Part shown: positions 44,888 to 54,074 of the stretch, piece after piece
How the letters are laid out: every line of letters starts with the position of its first letter
Position numbering within the stretch: position 1 is the first letter of the stretch
From: Gelidibacter sediminis
GTDB lineage: Bacteria; Bacteroidota; Bacteroidia; Flavobacteriales; Flavobacteriaceae
Direction of reading: 5' to 3'
DNA length: 64,000 nucleotides
Assembly (NCBI RefSeq): GCF_004364975.1
Contig: NZ_SOBW01000007.1
Span: forward strand, 1,364,001 to 1,428,000
Program-made: the position numbers and the translations under genes
The notes under the pieces: model-generated
The model's database searches: none
Seen by the model: the letters and a program-made list of their open reading frames with translations, nothing else
What the model was told of the DNA's origin: nothing

Positions 44888-44922
44888 ACCCGACCGTACC
44901 TGAAAGACAGGTTTGGGCGGGT
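44888..44922. repeat. Imperfect palindrome, REP-like hairpin
   Basis: Two 15-base arms (44888-44902 and 44908-44922), 12 of 15 pairs matching, around a 5-base loop (AAAGA): ACCCGACCGTACCTG against CAGGTTTGGGCGGGT. It has no T-tract, so it is more like a repetitive extragenic palindrome than a terminator. It lies just after the CAGT-rich direct repeats. Confidence 0.6.
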
Positions 44923-44948
44923 CAATAAATATAAATCAAAAAACCATC

Positions 44949-45722
44949 ATGAATCTTCATTCAAACATTCTAGGTAAGGGGCAAACTTTTATTTTTCTTC
45001 ACGGATTTCTGGGGATGAGTGATAATTGGAAAACACTTGGCACGACCTTCAGTGAGGAGGGGTACGAGGTGCATCTTATTGACCAACGTAACCATGGCAG
45101 AAGTTTTCATAGCGATGAATTTAACTATGAAGTCATGGTAGCAGATTTAAAAAGGTATTGCGACATACATAAACTTAATGATATTGTCCTTTTAGGGCAC
45201 TCTATGGGCGGTAAAACGGCCATGTTGTTTGCTGTAGAGTATCCGCAACTGGTTTCCAAATTAATTATTGCAGATATCTCTCCGCGGTATTACCCAACGC
45301 ATCATGACGATATTCTTAAAGGTTTATCGGCTTTAAATTTTGACGTTCTTAAAACTAGGGGAGAGGCAGATGCAGTAATGAAACGTTTTGTGCCCGATGT
45401 TGGCACGCGACAATTTTTATTGAAGAATTTGTATTGGAAAGAAAAGGGGATGTTGGCCTTACGTATGAATCTTGAAGTCTTAAAAGATCAAGTCAATGAA
45501 GTGGGAGAGCCGTTGCCAATGCACACCAAGTTTGAAAAGGAAACCTTGTTTTTGAGAGGCGACCGCTCTGAATATATTTCTCTACAAGATGAAAATCTGA
45601 TTTATACGCATTTTCCAAAAGCAAAAATTGTCACCATTGCAAATGCTGGACACTGGTTGCATGCCGAAAACCCAACCGATTTTTATAATGAAGTCAACAG
45701 TTTCTTAAAAGATGAATTATAA
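44949..45722 (+). CDS. Alpha/beta-fold hydrolase, YbfF-like
   Basis: A 257-residue serine hydrolase of the alpha/beta fold. The nucleophile elbow is GHSMGG (VLLGHSMGGKTAML), the oxyanion region IFLHGFLGMSDNW, the DQRNHGRS segment, the His near the C-terminus in NAGHWLHAEN, and the acid in FLRGDRSEY. The pattern resembles the YbfF/esterase group, but the substrate is not predictable. The ATG at 44949 gives the normal N-terminus; an extension to 44913 runs through the repeat-bearing gap. Followed by a small membrane protein gene after 25 bases. Confidence 0.9.
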   Translation: MNLHSNILGKGQTFIFLHGFLGMSDNWKTLGTTFSEEGYEVHLIDQRNHGRSFHSDEFNYEVMVADLKRYCDIHKLNDIVLLGHSMGGKTAMLFAVEYPQLVSKLIIADISPRYYPTHHDDILKGLSALNFDVLKTRGEADAVMKRFVPDVGTRQFLLKNLYWKEKGMLALRMNLEVLKDQVNEVGEPLPMHTKFEKETLFLRGDRSEYISLQDENLIYTHFPKAKIVTIANAGHWLHAENPTDFYNEVNSFLKDEL

Positions 45723-45747
45723 ATTCTAAACTCCTAAACTTAAAAAT

Positions 45748-46095
45748 ATGAACTTAATTATCAGATTACTTCTAACAGCTGTGGCCGTTATCGTATTGGC
45801 AAAATTCCTTCCAGGGGTTGAAGTGGCCGGATTTACTTCGGCTATTATTGTGGCTATCGTGCTCGGGTTGCTAAACTTAATTTTAAAACCCATCTTGATC
45901 ATCTTAACCTTGCCAATAACCATCCTAACATTAGGATTGTTTTTATTGGTCATTAATGCCTGTATTATTTTATTGGCAGATCAATTTATGGGCGGTTTTG
46001 AGGTCAGCGGATTTTGGACAGCATTGTTATTTAGCTTGCTTTTATCTTTTTTGCAATCGGTACTTTATTCATTGTTAGACAAAGACAAAAACTAG
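45748..46095 (+). CDS. Phage-holin-family-like small membrane protein (superfamily IV / YvlD-like)
   Basis: A 115-residue protein made of about four hydrophobic segments with the pattern VLGLLNLILKPILIILTLPITILTLGLFLLVINA, as in YvlD-type small membrane proteins that databases label phage holin family. No lysis gene or phage neighbour is present, so this is a chromosomal membrane protein of unknown role rather than a holin. Followed by the tig promoter. Confidence 0.85.
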   Translation: MNLIIRLLLTAVAVIVLAKFLPGVEVAGFTSAIIVAIVLGLLNLILKPILIILTLPITILTLGLFLLVINACIILLADQFMGGFEVSGFWTALLFSLLLSFLQSVLYSLLDKDKN

Positions 46096-46120
46096 TCTAT
46101 AAATCAAGTGTTTAAAAACT

Positions 46121-46150
46121 TTGTTAGGATTTAAAAAATGCTTAATTTTG
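46121..46150 (+). promoter_or_regulatory. Promoter and leader for tig
   Basis: TTG at 46121-46123, 19 bases, TAATTTTG at 46143-46150: full consensus match. The implied leader is about 137 bases, from about 46157 to the ATG at 46294, longer than others in the window, and contains AAGGAGTCCTT at about 46185-46195 and a related AGGAGCCCTTGTAG at about 46229. Confidence 0.65.
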
Positions 46151-46293
46151 CATCCCGATTTTTTAGTAGTCCAAGCGGTGTTTTAAGGAGTCCTTGTAAT
46201 GCATACTTGAACTAATTCCACAAAAAATAGGAGCCCTTGTAGGTTTAAAAAATCGTTAAACATTAAAACGCCTTAGGCTTTATTAATTATAAT

Positions 46294-47616
46294 ATGAATA
46301 TTACAAGAGAAAACATTGACGCATTAAATGCCGTTGTAAAAGTAGATATCGCTAAAGAAGACTATAGTGATAAGGTTGAAAAGATTCTTACAGATTACCG
46401 TAAATCTGCTAATATTCCAGGATTCAGAAAAGGACATGTGCCAATGACCATGGTTAAAAAGCAATATGGAAAAGCTGTTTTGGTGGATGAGGTTAATAAG
46501 CTTTTGCAAGATGCTCTTAACAAATATTTGACTGAAGAGAAATTGGATGTTCTGGGAAATCCATTACCTAAAGCTCAAGATGATTTAGATTGGAATGCTG
46601 ATTCATTCACATTTGAATTTGAGTTAGGATTGGCTCCAGAATTTGAGGTTGACTTAAAAGGAAAAAAAGCCATTACCCAATATAAAATTGTTGCTGACGA
46701 TAAGATGATTGATGGTCAGGTGGAGCATATCCGCAAACAATATGGTAAATTGATTTCTCAAGATACCGTTTCTAAAGACTCAGAAGTTACTGGAGTTTTT
46801 GTTAATGAAGAAAAAGAAATTAACAATAAAGCGACGCTCACTTTAGATAAGATTAAAAGTAAAACCGCTGAAAAGGCGCTTATTGGTGCTAAGGTTGGAG
46901 ATGTTGTGACTTTGAAAACCAAAGGTTTGTTTAATGATGATCATGATTTAATGAACTTCTTAAAAGTAGCCCATGATGATGCTCACGGATTGGATGTTGA
47001 AGTCACTTTTACGGTTGAAGAAATCAACACAAGAGAGTTGGCTGATTTAGATCAGGAGTTGTTTGATAAGTTGTTTGGTAAAGGTGTTGTCACATCTGTA
47101 ACGGAATTGAAAGCAAAAATTAAGGAAGATTCAGAAAAGCAATTCGCACAACAAGGCGATCAAAAATTCTTGAATGACGTGACTGAGTATTTGGTTGAAA
47201 ATACAAAATTTGACCTTCCAGCCACGTTTTTGCAAAAATGGATGCAGACGGCAGGCGAAGATCAATTGGATGCAGATCAAGCTAAAGAAGAGTATGAAAA
47301 CTCTGAAAAAAGTATGCGCTACCAATTGATTGAAGGCAAATTGATTGAAAAATACAATTTGCAAGTAACGTTTGAAGATTTGAAATCGTTTGCTAAAGAT
47401 ATGATTAAAGTGCAAATGGCGCAATTTGGCCAAATGGACCCTCAAGATAAAGAGTTAGAAGATATTGCCGCACGTATTTTGTCTAATAGAGACGAAGTGA
47501 AACGTTTATCTGAGCAATTGATGAGCCAAAAATTATTGGAATTATATAAAAACGAAGCGAATCTTAAGGTTAAAGAAATTACCTATGATGAGTTTGTAAA
47601 AGAGTTTTACAGCTAA
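46294..47616 (+). CDS. tig: Trigger factor
   Basis: Trigger factor is the ribosome-bound chaperone that meets nascent chains at the exit tunnel. The 440-residue protein starts MNITRENIDALN and has the ribosome-docking loop NIPGFRKGHVP. The middle FKBP-like region (about 155-230) seems degraded, lacking the aromatic active-site pattern of E. coli trigger factor, as in other Bacteroidota. The C-terminal chaperone arm is long and helical. It is followed by a terminator and then clpP-clpX, the usual order. Confidence 0.94.
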   Translation: MNITRENIDALNAVVKVDIAKEDYSDKVEKILTDYRKSANIPGFRKGHVPMTMVKKQYGKAVLVDEVNKLLQDALNKYLTEEKLDVLGNPLPKAQDDLDWNADSFTFEFELGLAPEFEVDLKGKKAITQYKIVADDKMIDGQVEHIRKQYGKLISQDTVSKDSEVTGVFVNEEKEINNKATLTLDKIKSKTAEKALIGAKVGDVVTLKTKGLFNDDHDLMNFLKVAHDDAHGLDVEVTFTVEEINTRELADLDQELFDKLFGKGVVTSVTELKAKIKEDSEKQFAQQGDQKFLNDVTEYLVENTKFDLPATFLQKWMQTAGEDQLDADQAKEEYENSEKSMRYQLIEGKLIEKYNLQVTFEDLKSFAKDMIKVQMAQFGQMDPQDKELEDIAARILSNRDEVKRLSEQLMSQKLLELYKNEANLKVKEITYDEFVKEFYS

Positions 47617-47644
47617 TAATTATAATTTAAATCGTTATATTTAG

Positions 47645-47678
47645 AGCGTAAAACTGTTAGGTTTTACGCTTTTTTTTG
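47645..47678 (+). terminator. Terminator after tig
   Basis: Perfect 10-bp stem AGCGTAAAAC/GTTTTACGCT with a 6-base loop and a run of eight T, 28 bases after the tig stop. Confidence 0.9.
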
Positions 47679-47750
47679 ACATAGTAAGCGTCATTAGAAT
47701 GTCTCAGAATTTATGGGGTATTAAACGAATTTAAGAACTAAAAAATATTT

Positions 47751-48434
47751 ATGGATTACGGAAAAGAATTTGAAAAATTCGCAATAAAAGACCAAGGCAT
47801 CAGTAGTACCTATTATAATCAAATCATGAACAGTATGTATCCTGTTGGATTGACGCCAAATATTATTGAAGAACGACAGATGAATGCCGTTGCAATGGAC
47901 GTATTTTCAAGGTTAATGATGGATCGTATCATTTTTATGGGTACTGCCATTAATGATCAGGTGGCAAATATTATTCAAGCACAATTGTTGTTTTTGGAAA
48001 GTACAGATGCAGCTAAAGATATTCAAATTTATATCAACTCACCAGGTGGTAGCGTGTATGCAGGTTTAGGTATCTACGACACTATGCAGCTTATTAAACC
48101 AGATGTGGCCACCATATGTACTGGGATGGCAGCCTCTATGGGCGCAGTCTTATTATGTGCAGGAGAAAAAGGGAAACGCAGCGGATTGACGCATTCGCGC
48201 GTCATGATTCACCAACCTCTAGGAGGTGCTCAAGGCCAGGCTAGTGATATTGAAATTACTGCAAGAGAAATCGTAACCCTCAAAGAAGAATTGTATAAAA
48301 TAATTGCAAAACATACGGGGCAAGAGTATGACAAAGTGTACAATGATAGTGATCGCGATTATTGGATGAAAGCTGACAAGGCCAAGGAATACGGCATGAT
48401 TGATGAGGTCTTATCAAGTACTAAAGATAAATAA
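47751..48434 (+). CDS. clpP: ATP-dependent Clp protease proteolytic subunit
   Basis: ClpP is the serine peptidase barrel that degrades proteins unfolded by ClpX. The 227-residue protein has catalytic Ser129 ([11 protein letters not shown]), His154 ([10 protein letters not shown]) and, from spacing, Asp203 (DRDYWM). The N-terminus is longer than in E. coli ClpP, consistent with a propeptide or leader as in other Bacteroidota. It lies 62 bases before clpX in a two-gene unit. Confidence 0.96.
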   Translation: MDYGKEFEKFAIKDQGISSTYYNQIMNSMYPVGLTPNIIEERQMNAVAMDVFSRLMMDRIIFMGTAINDQVANIIQAQLLFLESTDAAKDIQIYINSPGGSVYAGLGIYDTMQLIKPDVATICTGMAASMGAVLLCAGEKGKRSGLTHSRVMIHQPLGGAQGQASDIEITAREIVTLKEELYKIIAKHTGQEYDKVYNDSDRDYWMKADKAKEYGMIDEVLSSTKDK

Positions 48435-48496
48435 TTTCAATATCTATCTAATGTGATAAGGATTGAAATGTATAATATGAGGAATTAAGAAGAGTT

Positions 48497-49729
48497 ATGG
48501 CAAAGGAAGAATTAGAATGTTCGTTTTGTGGTAGAAAGAAGCCAGAAACCAGTTTATTGATAGCAGGATTAGATGCGCATATATGTGATAGATGTATTGA
48601 ACAAGCTCATGGTATCGTTCTAGAAGAATCAAAACAAAGTGGCAATGCAGAGTTGTCTTCTGAATTGATGCTTAAAAAACCAGTACAAATCAAGAATTTT
48701 TTAGATGAGTACATTATTGGACAAGAATACTCTAAGAAAGTAATGTCAGTTGCTGTTTACAATCATTATAAACGATTGTTACAGCCTGCAACCAATGATG
48801 ATATTGACATCCAAAAAAGTAACATAATTATGGTAGGGCAAACCGGTACCGGTAAAACCCTAATGGCAAAAACCATTGCAAAAATGCTCAATGTGCCTTT
48901 GGCTATTGTAGACGCAACGGTATTAACTGAAGCCGGTTATGTAGGTGAAGATGTTGAAAGTATATTGACCCGTCTACTACAGGTGGCCGATTACAATTTG
49001 GAGAAGGCAGAAAAGGGTATTGTATTTATAGATGAAATTGATAAAATTGCACGCAAGAGTGACAATCCGTCCATCACTAGAGACGTTTCTGGTGAAGGTG
49101 TTCAACAAGCATTATTAAAGTTACTGGAGGGTACAACAGTTAATGTACCGCCAAAAGGAGGGCGTAAGCATCCTGACCAGAAGTTTATTGAGGTCAACAC
49201 CGAGCATATCTTATTTATTGCAGGCGGTGCCTTTGATGGTGTGGAGCGTATGATTTCAAAACGCCTGAATATGGCTGCTATTGGTTATAAGGCCGCGGCT
49301 CAAGATGATGTTATTGATGCTGATAATTTATTGCAATACATCACACCCAAAGATTTGAAAGATTTTGGTCTTATTCCTGAAATCATTGGTCGTTTGCCGG
49401 TGTTAACGTATATGGATCCGTTAGATGCCAAAACCCTAAGGGCTATTTTAACACAGCCTAAAAATGCCATAATCAAACAGTATCAAAAATTGTTTGAAAT
49501 GGACGACATCAAATTTACAATTACAGATGGCGCTTTAGATTTTATAGTTGATAAAGCAATCGAATATAAATTGGGGGCCAGAGGCTTGAGATCGCTCTGT
49601 GAAGAAATCCTGACAGATGCAATGTTTGAGTTGCCTAGTGGAAAGGAGACAAAACTTCACGTTACTAAAGAATACGCTGAAGATAAGTTGGACAAAACCA
49701 CTTTAAAACGATTAAAAGCGGTTTCTTAA
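48497..49729 (+). CDS. clpX: ATP-dependent Clp protease ATP-binding subunit ClpX
   Basis: ClpX is the AAA+ unfoldase of ClpXP. The 410-residue protein has the N-terminal zinc-binding domain (Cys8, Cys11, Cys30, Cys33), Walker A GQTGTGKT, Walker [11 protein letters not shown], the [18 protein letters not shown] segment, and the IGF-like region of ClpP docking near the middle. Start ATG at 48497 with a purine-rich AAGAAGAG leader. A strong terminator follows 25 bases after the stop. Confidence 0.97.
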   Translation: MAKEELECSFCGRKKPETSLLIAGLDAHICDRCIEQAHGIVLEESKQSGNAELSSELMLKKPVQIKNFLDEYIIGQEYSKKVMSVAVYNHYKRLLQPATNDDIDIQKSNIIMVGQTGTGKTLMAKTIAKMLNVPLAIVDATVLTEAGYVGEDVESILTRLLQVADYNLEKAEKGIVFIDEIDKIARKSDNPSITRDVSGEGVQQALLKLLEGTTVNVPPKGGRKHPDQKFIEVNTEHILFIAGGAFDGVERMISKRLNMAAIGYKAAAQDDVIDADNLLQYITPKDLKDFGLIPEIIGRLPVLTYMDPLDAKTLRAILTQPKNAIIKQYQKLFEMDDIKFTITDGALDFIVDKAIEYKLGARGLRSLCEEILTDAMFELPSGKETKLHVTKEYAEDKLDKTTLKRLKAVS

Positions 49730-49754
49730 ACTTCTAGAGTCCTATAGAAACAAT

Positions 49755-49788
49755 AAAACCACCCTTTTTTGGGTGGTTTTTATTTTTT
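49755..49788 (+). terminator. Terminator after clpX
   Basis: Perfect 10-bp stem AAAACCACCC/GGGTGGTTTT with a 6-T loop, followed by TATTTTTTGG. The remaining gap to 50018 holds only a minor AGGTGT/ACACCT palindrome at 49827-49842. Confidence 0.88.
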
Positions 49789-50018
49789 GGATTTAAAAAT
49801 TAATAGTGCAAAAACAACGATTATTTAGGTGTAATCACACCTGTAGTATTGATTGTATTAATGGGATAGCACTGCTGTATCAGCGGTATTTATAAGGTAA
49901 CAATATTGTAAATATACTAGCAAAATATTAGGAATTAGCCACTAATAGTACATTTTAGTTAAACATTTATAAATTCTCGTTGTATGAATTACGGATGCCT
50001 TTTTTCTCGGCAAACTGC

Positions 50019-51533
50019 TTACACATTCATCTTGAGAAGTGCATCCAGATAGTTTCGGGTATTAGATAGTCGTGGTACTTTGTGTTGACCACCCAACTTA
50101 TCCTGTTCTTTAAGCCAATCATAGAATAATTGATGTCTTGCAATATGGATTTTAGGACTGTTCAGCGTTAAATTATTAAAGCGCTTGGCTTCATAGTCTG
50201 AATTCAATGATTTTAAGGCATCGTCTAGCAAGGTGTTAAATTGCACCATATCTTCTGGTGGCGTTTTAAATTCTATCAACCATTCATGAGCCCCCTTATC
50301 CTTTCCGTTCATAAAAATTGGTGCCGCAGTATACTCCACAATTTGGGAGTTTGTTTTTCTACATACCTTTTTCAAGGCATCTTCAGCATTTTCAATAATT
50401 AACTCTTCACCAAAAACATTAATATGGTGTTTGGTGCGCCCACTCACCTTAATACGGTAGGGGTGTAATGAAGTAAACCGGATGGTGTCTCCAATTTTAT
50501 AACGCCATAGTCCGGCATTGGTGGTAATTACCATTGCGTAATTGATATGCATCTCAACTTCTGCCAACGGAATGATGCGCTGCTCTGGGGTACCGTAGTC
50601 TTCCATAGGAATAAATTCATAAAAAATACCATAATCCAACATAAGTAAGAGTTCGCTAGAACTATTCTGATCTTGGATGGCGAAAAATCCTTCTGAAGCA
50701 TTATAGATTTCATAATATCTAAAATCCTTTCGGGGTAAAATGGCCTTGTATTGGTCTACATAGGGCAAAAAACTCACCCCACCGTGAAAATAAACTTCCA
50801 AATTGGGCCAAATATCAAAGATGCTCTGCTTATTGGTGGTTTCGAGAACGTTATTCATCAATACCAACATCCAGGAGGGCACACCGGCAAGGCTCGTTAC
50901 ATTTTCGTTGATGGTTTCATTTACAATTGCTTGCATTTTGTGTTCCCAATCGCTCATTAAAGAGACTTTGTTGCTGGGCGTACTGCTATACTCTGCCCAA
51001 AATGGCATATTATCAATGAGAATGGCCGATAAATCTCCAAAGGCTGTTCCGTTTTCTCTGTACAATTCCTTACTGCCCCCAAGTCTTAAACTTTTTCCGG
51101 TAAACAATTGAGAGTTTTCATTGTTGTTGAGGTACATGCAGAGCAAATCTTTGCTCGCTGCATAATGGCAATCTTCTAAAGACTCATAACTTACAGGGAT
51201 AAATTTGCTTTTGGCATTAGTGGTGCCGCTCGATTTTGCAAACCATTTGATAGGTGTGGGCCAAAATATGTTGTTTTCTCCCAATCTAGACCGTTCAATA
51301 TTAGCTTGATTATCTTCGTAGTTTGTGATAGGGAGCCGGTCAGCAAAGGTTTTGTAATTGTTAATACTGGCAAAGTCATAAGTCCTGCCAATTTCCGTGT
51401 CTTTTGCTCTAGTTAATAGATCTTGAAGTAATTCGTTCTGAACCTCATTAGGATATTTTAAAAATAATTCGATTTGGTGAAATCGCTTTTTTAAGAACCA
51501 TGAAGCAATCGAATTTACTAATGGAATTGGCAT
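50019..51533 (-). CDS. GH3 family protein (acyl-adenylating, auxin-conjugase-like)
   Basis: A 504-residue member of the GH3 family, best known in plants for conjugating hormones such as indole acetate to amino acids by acyl-adenylation. Landmarks: ANL-type P-loop-like KSSGTTNAKSKFIPVS, YNASEGFFAIQDQ and a C-terminal INVFGEELIIENAEDAL. The family also occurs in Bacteroidota, where the substrate is unknown. The ATG at 51533 (MPIPLVNSIASWFLKKR) is chosen; an upstream start at 51617 adds a 28-residue non-conserved segment. It is divergent from the DUF2797 gene, 72 bases apart. Confidence 0.9.
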   Translation of the reverse strand: MPIPLVNSIASWFLKKRFHQIELFLKYPNEVQNELLQDLLTRAKDTEIGRTYDFASINNYKTFADRLPITNYEDNQANIERSRLGENNIFWPTPIKWFAKSSGTTNAKSKFIPVSYESLEDCHYAASKDLLCMYLNNNENSQLFTGKSLRLGGSKELYRENGTAFGDLSAILIDNMPFWAEYSSTPSNKVSLMSDWEHKMQAIVNETINENVTSLAGVPSWMLVLMNNVLETTNKQSIFDIWPNLEVYFHGGVSFLPYVDQYKAILPRKDFRYYEIYNASEGFFAIQDQNSSSELLLMLDYGIFYEFIPMEDYGTPEQRIIPLAEVEMHINYAMVITTNAGLWRYKIGDTIRFTSLHPYRIKVSGRTKHHINVFGEELIIENAEDALKKVCRKTNSQIVEYTAAPIFMNGKDKGAHEWLIEFKTPPEDMVQFNTLLDDALKSLNSDYEAKRFNNLTLNSPKIHIARHQLFYDWLKEQDKLGGQHKVPRLSNTRNYLDALLKMNV

Positions 51534-51605
51534 ATTTATAGTATCTTTAATGACTAAAAATAATACTTTTTTTAAACAAATTCTTCTAAATAAAATTTTA
51601 AATAA

Positions 51606-52400
51606 ATGACGTACCAAGGGGTCTTGACCAAAATGGCCACGGAGTTTTCACATCCTATCCAATACTATTTAATTTTCGAAAATGACTTTATCAATATGAA
51701 TCAGTTATTGGATAAAACCATCAGCATTCAATTTGTTGGTTATCAATGTTTGAATTGTGCACTTGATAAACCTATTTTTAGGCAAGGATTCTGTAAGAGT
51801 TGTTTTTTTGACATTCCTCAAGCTGCTGATTGGATTATGAGACCAGAGTTGAGTACAGCACATTTAGATAAGGAGGATCGGGATTTAGACTATGAAAAAA
51901 GGGTGCAATTACAACCACATGTGGTTTACCTCGCAAACTCAAGTAATGTTAAAGTAGGAGTGACTAGAAAGAGTCAAGTACCTACCCGTTGGATTGATCA
52001 AGGAGCACATGAAGCTATTGAAATTGTAGAAGTGCCAAACAGGTATTTGGCAGGTATTACGGAAGTTGCCTTAAAAGCATTTGTAGCCGATAAAACCAAT
52101 TGGCGTACCATGCTCAAAAATGATATTGTGGATGAAAACCTTGTAGAATGGCGCGATAGATTGCGGGCCTCCATCCCTGAAGAAGCGGCCGAGTACTATA
52201 TTGCGGATAACACTGAAACCCATATTCAATTCCCAGTATTGAAGTTTCCTGAAAAGCCTAAAAGTCTTAATCTCATCAAAACGCCTAATTATCAAGGAGT
52301 ACTTAAGGGCATTAAAGGGCAATATCTCATTTTTGAAGATGATACTGTATTTAATATTCGCAGTAATGAAGGATGTGTGGTTGCATTAACGGTGAGCTAA
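51606..52400 (+). CDS. DUF2797 family protein with zinc-ribbon and GIY-YIG-like segment
   Basis: A 264-residue protein of the DUF2797 family. Near residue 50 it has a C-x2-C ... C-x2-C zinc-ribbon-like set (CLNCALDKPIFRQGFCKSC). Further on, HVVYLANSSNVKVGVTRKSQVPTRWIDQGA resembles the first strands of GIY-YIG nuclease domains (YLA ... KVG ... R), which is a pattern-based inference. Function is unknown to me. It is divergent from the GH3 gene and followed after 130 bases by a small membrane protein gene. Confidence 0.85.
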   Translation: MTYQGVLTKMATEFSHPIQYYLIFENDFINMNQLLDKTISIQFVGYQCLNCALDKPIFRQGFCKSCFFDIPQAADWIMRPELSTAHLDKEDRDLDYEKRVQLQPHVVYLANSSNVKVGVTRKSQVPTRWIDQGAHEAIEIVEVPNRYLAGITEVALKAFVADKTNWRTMLKNDIVDENLVEWRDRLRASIPEEAAEYYIADNTETHIQFPVLKFPEKPKSLNLIKTPNYQGVLKGIKGQYLIFEDDTVFNIRSNEGCVVALTVS

Positions 52401-52530
52401 TAGTTGTATTAACATTATTTTATCACGATAGACCAAAGTTGTGATCCGTATTTTTTGTAACTTAATGTAGTCTATTTGGTGCGACGCAGTTGGCGTTAGC
52501 GCTAAAAGGAATTAACTCAACGCGCAAGTC

Positions 52531-52764
52531 ATGAAGGTTCCTGCCGTGCTTTATGTAATTATAACCACACTGTTTTTGGTGCTATTAACCGTAATGGTAG
52601 CCATGGATATGCCATTTAACTGGGTGTTTTATATGACCTGTATAGGACAAGTTTTTGTAGTGGTAATGGTTTATAATGTGCTTACAGATAATTACACAAC
52701 ATCTAAAACCTTTGATGATTTTTACGAAGACCATCCTATCAGAAAACAAAAAATCACATCTTAA
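52531..52764 (+). CDS. Small membrane protein, two membrane segments
   Basis: A 77-residue protein with two hydrophobic segments (about 5-25 and 30-50: VLYVIITTLFLVLLTVMVAM and VFYMTCIGQVFVVVMVYNVL) and a polar, acidic tail (KTFDDFYEDHPIRKQ). It resembles small proteins seen in flavobacteria, but I cannot name a family. Its stop codon lies inside the loop of the terminator shared with rpsU. Confidence 0.75.
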   Translation: MKVPAVLYVIITTLFLVLLTVMVAMDMPFNWVFYMTCIGQVFVVVMVYNVLTDNYTTSKTFDDFYEDHPIRKQKITS

Positions 52765-52778
52765 GGATGTGATTTTTT
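52748..52778. terminator. Terminator shared by the small membrane gene and rpsU
   Basis: Perfect 13-bp stem AAAAAATCACATC/GATGTGATTTTTT with loop TTAAG; the loop contains the TAA stop codon of the upstream gene. A-tract on one side and T-tract on the other allow use from both strands, which fits the convergent rpsU. Confidence 0.88.
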
Positions 52779-52801
52779 GTGGTATAAGAAATTAAAGAAG
52801 A

Positions 52802-52996
52802 CTACATTTCTTCTTGATCTCTTAAATTTTGTATATAAGCAGCTTTTTGTAATTGTCTTCTCTTTTTCACTGAAGGTTTAGTGAAATATTGATTCTCTCT
52901 CAAATTCTGCATCACCTTTACATTTCGGTGTTTACGTTTGTAACGTTTGATGGCGCGTTCAATGTTTTCGCCTTCTTTGATTTCAATTCTTAACAT
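52802..52996 (-). CDS. rpsU: 30S ribosomal protein S21
   Basis: bS21 sits near the 3' end of 16S rRNA on the small subunit. The 64-residue protein matches the family: LRIEIKEGENIERAIKRYKRKH, then FTKPSVKKRRQLQKAAY. In Flavobacterium, bS21 helps hide the anti-Shine-Dalgarno sequence, and a strong Shine-Dalgarno before rpsU has been reported in that genus from memory; here no GGAGG-like sequence precedes the ATG (upstream is CTAATAATTATCT). It follows sigA by 33 bases on the same strand, so it is probably co-transcribed with it. Confidence 0.96.
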   Translation of the reverse strand: MLRIEIKEGENIERAIKRYKRKHRNVKVMQNLRENQYFTKPSVKKRRQLQKAAYIQNLRDQEEM

Positions 52997-53029
52997 AGAT
53001 AATTATTAGAGTATATAATGTATTCAAGA

Positions 53030-53893
53030 CTATCCCAAATACGTTTTTAAAATTTTACTTTTTGAAGTGTGCTTCAATCTTCTGATTCCTTTCTCTCTGA
53101 TTTGGCGGACACGTTCTCTAGTTAAATCAAAAGTCTTACCAATCTCGTCCAAGGTCATTGGCGGTTGATTGCTAAGTCCAAAATTTAACCTAATCACATC
53201 ACTTTCTTTTTGTGAGAGCGTGTTGAGCGCTCTATCAATTTCCAGACTTAAGGACTCGGTCATTAAATCTCTATCAGGGTTTGGAGAATCACCAGAAGAA
53301 ACCACATCATATAAACTTGAGGTTTCCCCTTCTTTTAAGGGTGCATCCATTGAGATGTGACGTCCAGAATTCTTCATAGACTGCTTCACATCCTTTACTG
53401 TCAATTCTAATTCAGTCGCAATCTCTTCAGCACTAGGCGGGCGTTCATGCGCTTGTTCCAAAAAGGAATAGGCCTTATTGATCTTATTGATCGAGCCAAT
53501 TTTGTTCAAAGGTAATCTAACTATTCGAGATTGTTCTGCTAAAGCTTGAAGAATTGCTTGTCGAATCCACCAAACTGCATATGAAATAAATTTGAACCCT
53601 CTAGTTTCATCAAAACGTTTGGCTGCTTTTACCAAGCCAGCGTTGCCTTCATTAATTAAATCAGGTAACGTTAAACCTTGGTTTTGGTATTGTTTAGCGA
53701 CTGATACGACAAAACGAAGATTGGAGGTTGTCAGCTTATCTAAAGCTTCTTGATCTCCTGTTCTAATACGTTGTGCCAATTCTACTTCTTCATCTGCTGT
53801 AATCAGTGGCAGCTTACTTATATCCTGTAAATATTTATCAAGAGATTTTGATTCTCTGTTTGTAACCTGCTTTGTGATTTTTAATTGCCTCAT
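53030..53893 (-). CDS. rpoD: Primary RNA polymerase sigma factor, short Bacteroidota type
   Basis: The 287-residue sigma-70 lacks region 1.1, as the primary sigma of Bacteroidota does. Regions seen: 1.2 ([20 protein letters not shown]), 2 ([37 protein letters not shown]), 3 ([17 protein letters not shown]) and 4.2 helix-turn-helix ([20 protein letters not shown]). This factor would read the TTG/TANNTTTG promoters noted in the window. It precedes rpsU by 33 bases; no dnaG gene accompanies it. Confidence 0.94.
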   Translation of the reverse strand: MRQLKITKQVTNRESKSLDKYLQDISKLPLITADEEVELAQRIRTGDQEALDKLTTSNLRFVVSVAKQYQNQGLTLPDLINEGNAGLVKAAKRFDETRGFKFISYAVWWIRQAILQALAEQSRIVRLPLNKIGSINKINKAYSFLEQAHERPPSAEEIATELELTVKDVKQSMKNSGRHISMDAPLKEGETSSLYDVVSSGDSPNPDRDLMTESLSLEIDRALNTLSQKESDVIRLNFGLSNQPPMTLDEIGKTFDLTRERVRQIREKGIRRLKHTSKSKILKTYLG

Positions 53894-54074
53894 CTAGTCT
53901 CTTTTGTTTATATACGTTAACTGTAACTCTACAGTATAACTTTTTAATTGACAAAAGCAAATAAACTCACATTACTTTAACATAATTGCTTAAATCTCTT
54001 TAGATTGCAGGTTATTTGCCTCAGTTTTTATATAAAATAGCTATCAAAGTGTAAATTTTATTACGGATAGGTTC

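Noticed and set aside
45748-46095. A phage holin and hence a prophage
   Set aside because: The family name only; no other phage gene nearby and the same gene type is chromosomal in many bacteria.
49827-49842. AGGTGTAATCACACCT palindrome in the clpX-GH3 gap
   Set aside because: Only 6-bp arms and no promoter or gene nearby that it would control; chance level.
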